This document shows, piece after piece, positions 19,461 to 26,531 of a stretch of 26,531 nucleotides of DNA. Within the stretch, counting starts at the first letter, position 1. Each line of letters begins with the position of its first letter. The DNA comes from Thoreauomyces humboldtii (Eukaryota > Chytridiomycota > Chytridiomycetes > Spizellomycetales > Powellomycetaceae), in contig JADGJA010000274.1 of the NCBI GenBank assembly GCA_027596035.1, positions 1-26,531 on the forward strand, in the 5' to 3' direction. Position numbers and translations under genes: made by a program. Below the pieces are notes generated by a model. It worked only from the letters and a program-made list of their open reading frames with translations, was not told the DNA's origin and did not search any database.

Positions 19461-22400
19461 CTATCTAGATACAGGAGACTCTGCTCCCTCTTTCGCCGCA
19501 TCGGCGACGTCCGCCGTCGTCTTCGTCGTAGCGTCGTTGGCGGAGGGGGATGCGGTGGTTGTAGTAGCAACGGCAGCGTTAGTGGTGGTGGCGTTGAGGA
19601 TGCTCATTCCGTTCTTGTCGAGCCAGTCCGACAGGACCGTGTCGGTCCGTCTGTCCTCTGGCCAGAAGAGGGCGAGGTCGACGCCGTCGTCGGCCACGAT
19701 CTTGACCAGGGCTTCGTCCCCGTCGTTGGTCTGGATGTCCTTGAGGACCTCGAGGAGGACCGTGAGCGCCGGTGGCTTGGTCCTCGCTCGACTCTTGATG
19801 AGCTCTCCCGACATGGCGAGGACCTCGGTCATGGTGAGGACGTTGTCCGAGACGAGACGACCGAGGAGGGCCGCGAGGTTGACGTAGTGGGCTGGAACGT
19901 CGATGGCGACGTCCTCCGCGAACTCCATCTGGACGGTGAGGGCCTTTTGGACGTCTTCCTTGGACACGATGTTTCGCTGCAGGAGCTGGACGAGAAGCTT
20001 GCGAGTCTTCTTGATGACGTCGCTCTTCTTGTCCCAGGTCTTGTTGAACAGCTCCTCGAGGAAGTCGACGTAGAAAGCAGAAGTCTTGATCTCCTCGAGA
20101 GACAGGATGACCTCGTTGACGTCCAGGAGGGATTGCCATTCTTGGACGATGCCATCGAACTTGCGCTTGGCTTCCTTCTTGGAAACCTCCTTGACGGCAG
20201 CAGGCGTCTCGTCCTCCTTGGACTCGACGGAAGCAGGCTTGCGCCCTTCGTCAATCGACTTCTTTCGGTCTCCCGAGGAATCGTCGGTCAACAGCGAGAA
20301 GATGTTGGCCGGAGCGGCGGCGACGCTGCTCTCGGCGGTGCCGGCACTGCTTCCGGATCGACTCAGAGGAGCACCGGACGACGACGTGTCCTTCTTCTTG
20401 CCGCCCCATCCGGAAGCACCCTTTCCGAAGCCCATTCCACCGGCAGGACCGAAGGAGAGGGGAGCGTTGGTGGGCTTGGCCATCTGGCCAAAGTGCTGGA
20501 GGTCTCCCGGTCGGGAGAGCTGAGCGTTGGGAGCGACGCCGCGGGAACCCTGCGTAGTCCAGCCATCGTTGTTCCCACCGTGGGATCCGCGGGTATCGTG
20601 ACTTCCACCGCCGCCGCGTCCGCCTCCACCTCCACCGCGACGGTCACGGAACTGACCGCCGCCGCGACCGCCTCCTCGTCCGCCTCCGCCTCCGCTCGCC
20701 TTGTTGCGCTCGGCGATGCCGGCCTCCTCGATGGCGGCCTTGCGTTCCGCCTCGGCGCGGATCTCGGCGATCGTCTTGGGTCCCGTCGACTCGACTCGGG
20801 ACTTCCATCCGTCCTTGCGCATGTCGATCAGGTCCAGCAACATGAACCGGATACGGGCAGAGAGCTTCTGGTGGACGGAGAGCTCGGCGATACGGGTAAA
20901 GTACGAGTTCATCATGGGCTGTGCCTTTTCGTGGTCGAGACGCTGTCCGATGGTCGTCAGGAGCTTGCAGAGGGACTCGCATTCTTCTTCCTCGGGCTCG
21001 TCCACGTTCTTGTTCTTGAGGAGTTGGAGCACGCAAGAGTGCATGATCTTCTCCGTGATCAGGTTCTTGATGAACAGTTCACCGATGAACGACATGTTTC
21101 CGAGGGATCGGCGCTTCAGCTTCTGACGTTCGTAGTCCTCTTCTGCGATCTTCTGCTTCTCTTCGTCGGACATGGTGGCGAGACGAGCTCGCGCTTCACG
21201 ACGCTGTTCCATGAGCTTTTCCTCGGATTCGGCCCACTTGTTGTTGTTCTCAAACTCTTCCTGGCAACGGTTGAGGAGGACGCGACGGAAGGTGTTGGTC
21301 TTGATGTCGACCTCGATCCACGCCTGGACCTTGGGAAGCTCCGTGGAGAGGTAGACGCAAAGGGCAGCGTACATGGCACCGAAGTTTGGTTCGTCGAGAG
21401 CCTTCTCGAAGATTTGAGCGATGACGCCCTTGAGGATGGCTTCTCGCGTCATGCCGACGTTGAGGATCTGTTCCGAGATAGGCTGGAACTTCTCCACGGT
21501 CAGCTTGTTCAGCAGACCCTTGACCTTTCGGTGAATGAGTTCCTCCTCGTTCTTCTGCTGATCCTCGGGATCGCTCGAAGGCTTGAGGGACTTTCGGAAG
21601 GACCCAGGGCCCCAAGCGGCCTCGGACTTGACGAGGGGTTCGACGGGCTCCTGGTTCAGATCGATGGTGGTGTCCATGCGACCGATGCCAGGTCGACCGG
21701 CTCCGGGACGATCGCGACCACCTCGGCTACCGCGACCGTCGTTACGCTGGCCGCCTTGCTGGTCTCGGAAGGAGGCCTGACGCTGGGGCATCACGTGGTT
21801 GCTGGACGGAGTGCGAGACATGCGAGAGCTGTGCGGGACGGCGACTCCCATGGAGCCCATCACGCCCATGACACCTTGCACGCCCTTGCCCATGGCCTGC
21901 GCGAACCGCTCCTCGCTCGTCTTGGGAGCAGAGGCGTTGCTTCGCACGTCCGTCATAGATCCCTGACGAGATCCGGGTCCGCGCGATCCTCGTCCGCCGC
22001 CGCCGGCTCCTCCAGGAGAGGTGCCCTTGTCGTCAAAGATGTGGTCTAGCGATCCCATGCCCTCGGGTTTGTCCTTGATGATAGGTTGGAACTGCATCAA
22101 GAAGTCACGCTGGTATTGGAACGGCTGTCCGGGTCCACGCGATGGCGAAGTGACAGAGTCCGGGTATGAGATGCCATCGAACGACTGCAGTCGCGTCATG
22201 ACCTGAGGCTTCTTCGTGTCGATCTTCGTGTCGATCTTCGCCGGGACGGCAGTCTTGGGCAGCACAGGTGCTTCGGTGGAGGTAGGAGACGACGCCTGTG
22301 GAATCGACGCGTCCTTCGATGCCGAAGACTCTGGCTTGGCATCCTTTGCATCGGAAGTCGTGTCAGGCTTGGTCGCGACCTCGAGCGTCTTCGTGACACC

Positions 22401-25218
22401 CTCAGGATCTGTCTTCTTGATGGCAGGCGTGTCGTCCTCGACCGCCTTGGCAGCGGGAAGGTCCTTGACAGGGGCTTCGGGGGTCTTGGCTTTGGGCTTG
22501 GAGACCTCTGCCTCGACTGCTGCTGGCTTAGCCTCTGCCTTGACTGGCGCTGGTACGGGCTTTGCCTCGGCAGCCTTCGCAGGTGCGACAGCTGGGGCGG
22601 GTGCAACATCATTCTTGGAAACGGCAGCAGTTTTCGTGTCGTCCTTCTTTACGTCAGCCTTTGCCGCCTGCTTTTCGAGCACAGCCTTCTTGGCCTCTTC
22701 CTTCTTGGCTTCAACCTTGGCAGCAGTGGAAGTTTCGGGCGTCGCCTTTGCAGCGACGGCAGCGGATGGCTTGGCCGTTTCCTCCTTTGGCTTGTCCTTG
22801 ACGTCCGTCTTGACAACGGGAGTGGGAGCAGCGACCTCGGCCACAGACTTCTTCTCTTCCGCCTTTGCGGGAGTGTCGACCTTCTTGGCCGCAGGGACAG
22901 TAGCCTCCTTGGCGGCAGGGGTTTCCTTTGCAACATCCTTGACAGGCTTCGATGCTTCCTTGCTCGCCACAGGTGCCGGAGTTGAAGTAGGAGTGGCCAC
23001 CTTGGCAGAAGTTGGCTCCACATCCTTCTTGGTGACGGGTGCCTCAGTCTTCGGCTTCGACTCGACATCCTTCTTGATGACCGCAGGGGTAGCTTCCGTC
23101 GCGTTTGCCTCGACTGCGTCGCTTCCGTCACGTGCAAGTGCAAGCTTCTTTCCCGTGTTGGGGTCGCTCAGGACAACGGCAACCCGCTTGGCAGGCTCCG
23201 CCTTCACGATTGGGGCTGAAGGGACTGCTGCCTGAACTGCGGGAGGGTGGACGTGGACCGTGGGGTCGGCCTTGGGAAGGTGGATGGCCTTTCCGTCAGG
23301 CGTCGAAAGCTTGATTGAAACGCGGGGCTTCGCGACCTTGGGAGTGGAAGGAGGCTGCATAGGGCCCTGCGATGAAGGTCCGCCAAACCGAGGCGGTCCG
23401 CCCTGCTGAACTTGCATCGGCATGCCGTTCGCCATTACGTATTGCTGCTGGAATTGAGGGTAGCCCATGTACATGAATTCTGGCTGCTGCTGCTGATGGA
23501 ACTGGAGTGATCGACAATGAGTATGACGCGACTGAGCTCCGCTTTTGTGTTGCAGCAAGTACTTACAGGGTGCATGTTGACAGCTCCAGGATAGTAGTTC
23601 ATCGGTGCTCCGTTGGGAGCCATAGACGTCGGCATACCTTGAGGAGGACCATTTTGCGGGGGCATTCCCATGTGTGGCTGCTACAAGGATTGCCACCATT
23701 AGACAAAGGCCAGCACAAAAAAAGCGCAGAGCATCACTCACCGATGGCCTGTACGGCTTCGGGTATGCATTCGCATGCGCGATGGGCATCGTAGGAGGGC
23801 GCATGTGATGCTGAGGCTGCTGGTGAGCCTGGCGGGGAAAGTGACCTTGCTGCTGCTGCTGGGGATGCATTGGGTAGAATGGTTGTTGCTGATACCCTTG
23901 CTGAGCGGCGTAAGCCATCTGAGCCTGCTGCTGCTGCTGATGGTGGTTGGGCTGCTGGTGTGATGACTGCTGCTGATGCGGGTTGGGTTGCTGCATCTGC
24001 TGATGCGGCTGCTGGTGAGATTGCTGCGACGCCTGTTGAGAGTGCTGCTGAGCCACGGGTGCCGATGGCTCGGACGGCGCGGGTGTCGTCCGAGTGTCCA
24101 CCGGGGATGCGGCGGCTGCAGCTGGGGCAGCCGGTACAGAGGCAGGGACGGCGGCGCTGGAGACAGCAGAGGGTGCAGGTGCTGACTGCTTGGCTGGTTC
24201 ACTGATAGGAGCAGCGTTTGCTGCTGGAACCTTTGCGGCAGACGCAGCGACCGGCTTCTTTGCATGAGGAGCTGCCTCTGGTCGTGGGGCCGAGGTCTGG
24301 AAAATAGCATGTTAGTCTTTCGAACGTAGATTTGATAAACTCTTGAAAGACCTACCTTTGGTGTCTCAGAGACGGCAGCCTTGGACTCTGCAGGCGAGGA
24401 CTTGGTAGCATCTCCAGCGACGGGTGCCTTCGCTGCAGGTGCCGCAGGAGTCGATGCCTGCGACTTGACATCCGTATCGAACGATCCAAATGACGGCTTC
24501 TTGATCATGTTCGTGCTGGGCATCTTCTTGAGGGCTGCTCCTCTGAACTGAACGGGCGCATCTCCGTTCACGCTTCCAGATCTAAAAACCAGAACCAGGT
24601 CTGAGCAACCACCGAGCCGGGGGCTCAACTACGCCCCAGTCAGACTGCATATGTGACTCACTTGATCGATGCATCCTTCTTGCCGGCCTGAGGCTTAGCA
24701 TGCTGGTCAGGCTTTCCCTTGACGTCCTTGGCACTGGCACCTCGCACTGGGGCAGCAGGCTTCGATACGGCGGCGGGAGCGGGAGGAGCCGGGCCGGCTG
24801 CCGCCTTCCGTGCGGCAGCGGCAAAGTTGGCTGTGACGGGCTTCACGGGCGAAGCAGGACGCGCGGCAGCAGGGGCAGATTGATGAGACGCTGGGGCCGG
24901 TCCAGAGGAAGCAGCGGTAGGAGGAGGAGGAGGAGGAGCAGCTACGGATTGTTTCTTTGTGGGATTTGTCGCGGGTGCGGGAGGATGCTGGCCGCCCTTC
25001 GTGGGGCTACCAGCACGCTTCGGCTTCTCCTCCGTGGACGAGGCAGCCGTGGCCGCTGCTGCGGATGCGTTCACCGTAGGCTTCACCGCATTCTTGGGTG
25101 CGGGTTTTTCAGAAGCAGGCGATGGTCCCCTTTTGTCGGACGAAGCGATGGAAGGGGTTGCGGATGCAGCCGCACTGTCTGTGGTTTTGGGCGCGGACGC
25201 TCGTTGTGCCCAACTCAT
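19461..25218 (-). CDS. eIF4G: Translation initiation factor eIF4G
   Basis: Scaffold of the cap-binding complex eIF4F, linking eIF4E, eIF4A, poly(A)-binding protein and the ribosome in the cytoplasm. Model: exons 25218-24662, 24581-24356, 24296-23742, 23680-23567 and 23501-19461, giving 1830 aa. The N-terminus is Ala/Pro/Lys-rich, then Gln/His-rich. A long Lys/Ala/Pro/Val linker spans about 590-890. The eIF4E-binding motif YQRDFLM (Y-x4-L-phi) is at about residue 947. The MIF4G domain covers about 1140-1375 (KVKGLLNKLTVEKFQPIS, NFGAMYAALC, SFIGELFIKNLI). An RGG-rich segment follows at about 1405-1440. An MA3-like domain covers about 1590-1800 (KFDGIVQEWQSLLDVNE, FLEELFNKTWDKK). The four introns (80, 59, 61, 65 nt) all lie in the N-terminal third; donors are GTGAGT, GTAGGT, GTGAGT and GTAAGT. 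Exon 4 (38 codons, QPHMGMPPQNG) links Gln-rich parts. Confidence 0.92.
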
Positions 25219-25416
25219 TGACGTTATATCTAACCGAGAGCAAGCGATCCCGGATTAGCGATCGATCCCAGCGCTCTGCTGCGAACTGTTCGGAAAAAAA
25301 GAAAAAAGGGTGCGGGTGGGTCTGTACCAGCGGAAGTTCCAGAAGCGAGGATGGCCTCTGTGTACTTCCAGGCCGGGTGTCTTTGATGGACCCGGAGAGA
25401 GCGAGAATGGAGGAGC

Positions 25417-25537
25417 CTGCAAGACAAGAGGGTTCCGTCAATCAGCAAGCAGGTATCTGGAGAGTTTGCCGAGTCGGGGTTGGGTTGCTGGGAAAGGGTG
25501 ACGAGATGCCGAGGTCTGTGGCTGGGGATCGCCTTAC
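25417..25537 (-). other. Candidate intron in the eIF4G 5' leader
   Basis: On the minus strand a good donor (GTAAGG) at 25537 is followed 121 nt later by a pyrimidine tract and TTGCAG at 25417, with branch-like GCTGATTGAC upstream. A second strong acceptor-like site (TTTTTTTCCGAACAG) lies closer to the ATG. A leader intron is therefore plausible but unproven. Confidence 0.35.
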
Positions 25538-26515
25538 GGTTTTCTGCTTCTCCGTGGGTGGGGTCCGAGTATACAAGGGTTCCCGCTAAACGCTGTCCTG
25601 TTTCGTTCGTCCGGAGAGAAGGACGAGGAGGAGGAGGAGAAGCGAGGAGTCGGAGTCGAGAGGGTGGTGGAGAGAGTTGACTATGGGTGAGTCTGCAGTC
25701 TCCTGTGGATGTGTAATCTACCTTCGGTCGGTGGTCGCGAAGGGATGTCCGGTGGGATGCGGGACGAGATGCAGAAAGAAGGGGGGGGTTGCCTATAACC
25801 AGTGGGCAAAAAGCAAAAAACGGGGGGCGGCGGTGTGGGCAAGGCAAGGCAAAGGGCCTCCGAGGGGAGAGAACAGGCACAGGCTTACCACCGTCACCGT
25901 CTGGGAGCCTTTTCTTCATTTTTTTTTTACAACCCACACAGACCACAGCTTTGTTTATCTCCGCTCACATCCGTAAGCACCCACTCACCACCCCCAGGCG
26001 ATCCCCCATCTATTATTACAAGACATGTGCAGATCCTCCATGCCAATCAGGCAGACAAGGGGTGCGTGCGTGGCTTGTGAACAGGTGCAGCTGGTCCCGA
26101 CATGCCCTTTCTCTCATCTGTCGCATCTGGCATGGTCCAAACCGGAGAAAAGAGTTCCCACTCCTCCGAGCAAACTTCTCGAGCAATGAGCAACCTTGAA
26201 GTCTGATGGTTCATCAAGGGCATCGCAAAGCTTTCAATCCCCCCCTTTTGACCGGTTTTGACGAAGGCGCTGTCTGATGTCATCTCATGTCTTGCTTTGC
26301 CCATCGACCGACAGACATGTCCCCCCCCTCCAGATGCGGGCACGCAGCTCGCTCCCCTGCGCGGAAGATGTCCTCGACTTGCTCCTGGCTGCTGGGGTTG
26401 GCGGGTGGGAAAAGAGAATGTTATGGTCATCCGGGCGGTACAGTACATTCGCCGAGCTGTCCAAAGGCTCCGTTGTCGAGGGGCGCGCCTGCGGGCCGAT
26501 CGCTATACAGTACGT

Positions 26516-26531
26516 GGGGGGGGGGGGGGGG
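26516..26531. other. Homopolymer contig edge (16 G)
   Basis: The window ends in 16 G, mirroring the C run at its start. This is probably an assembly edge artefact. Confidence 0.6.

Larger units (their letters stand above)
25219..26531 (-). promoter_or_regulatory. Leader and upstream region of eIF4G
   Basis: About 1.3 kb with no conserved gene. Read on the minus strand, the part nearest the start is C/T-rich, as in a long fungal 5' leader. An open frame of 238 codons (25946-25230) ends 11 nt before the eIF4G ATG. Its composition (Pro, Arg, Ser) is that of translated pyrimidine-rich leader, and I do not treat it as a gene. The final bases are a G run. Confidence 0.5.

Noticed and set aside
19324..19887. 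A Lys/Arg-rich plus-strand frame near the eIF4G 3' end
   Set aside because: It translates a purine-rich untranslated tract and then the antisense of the eIF4G C-terminus; no domain.
19887..22049. A 720-codon open frame on the plus strand opposite eIF4G
   Set aside because: It is antisense to the MIF4G and MA3 coding region and has no family pattern. Long mirror frames arise from the codon bias of the real gene.
25230..25946. A 238-codon minus-strand frame upstream of eIF4G as a separate gene
   Set aside because: Its composition is translated pyrimidine-rich leader with no domain; kept only as a possible upstream frame.

Overview
The window looks like a fungal nuclear contig, most likely from a basidiomycete. 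The genes are protein-coding and closely packed on both strands. They carry short GT-AG introns (59-161 nt in the models below), often with CTNAC-like branch points, and most conserved genes have several. The products are typical fungal nuclear and translation factors. Class-level placement cannot be read from the sequence. The window starts with 21 C and ends with 16 G, so both edges look like contig-end homopolymer artefacts. No tRNA, rRNA, CRISPR array or intact transposon was recognised.

Layout, left to right. 49-4118 (-): a Spen/SPOC-family RNA-binding protein. 4304-5694 (+): the tRNA-splicing endonuclease subunit Sen54, divergent from the Spen gene across only 185 bp. 6178-6945 (-): a small secreted protein with a nested VVNEPAPT repeat. 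6946-8421: no recognisable gene. 8422-9320 (-): Mediator subunit Med8 in four exons. 9782-10648 (+): a coiled-coil protein whose frame continues upstream through an in-frame TAG. 11226-12421 (+): a zinc-knuckle/F-box protein with an XPA C-terminal-like segment. 12841-14254 (-): a WDR53-type WD40 protein in five exons. 15433-16596 (+): a seven-helix cAMP-receptor-like GPCR. 17314-18671 (+): a PH-domain locus with an in-frame TGA and a frame change, so either it needs unusual introns or it is decaying. 19461-25218 (-): eIF4G in five exons. 25219-26531: the pyrimidine-rich leader and upstream region of eIF4G.

The genes do not form one pathway. Several act in RNA metabolism (Spen, Sen54, eIF4G) or transcription (Med8). 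Two are candidate ubiquitin-ligase receptors (F-box, WDR53) and two are membrane or signalling proteins (GPCR, PH). For the seven conserved genes the exon models were built by joining frames at GT/AG sites. In each case the summed exon lengths are a multiple of three and the joins restore the family's known sequence pattern.

The clearest points of interest are the F-box plus XPA-C-like architecture, the two loci with interrupted frames, the nested-repeat secreted protein, three stop-free 3n introns, a diverged dispersed repeat pair and an imperfect inverted repeat. I did not find a convincing new multi-gene system.
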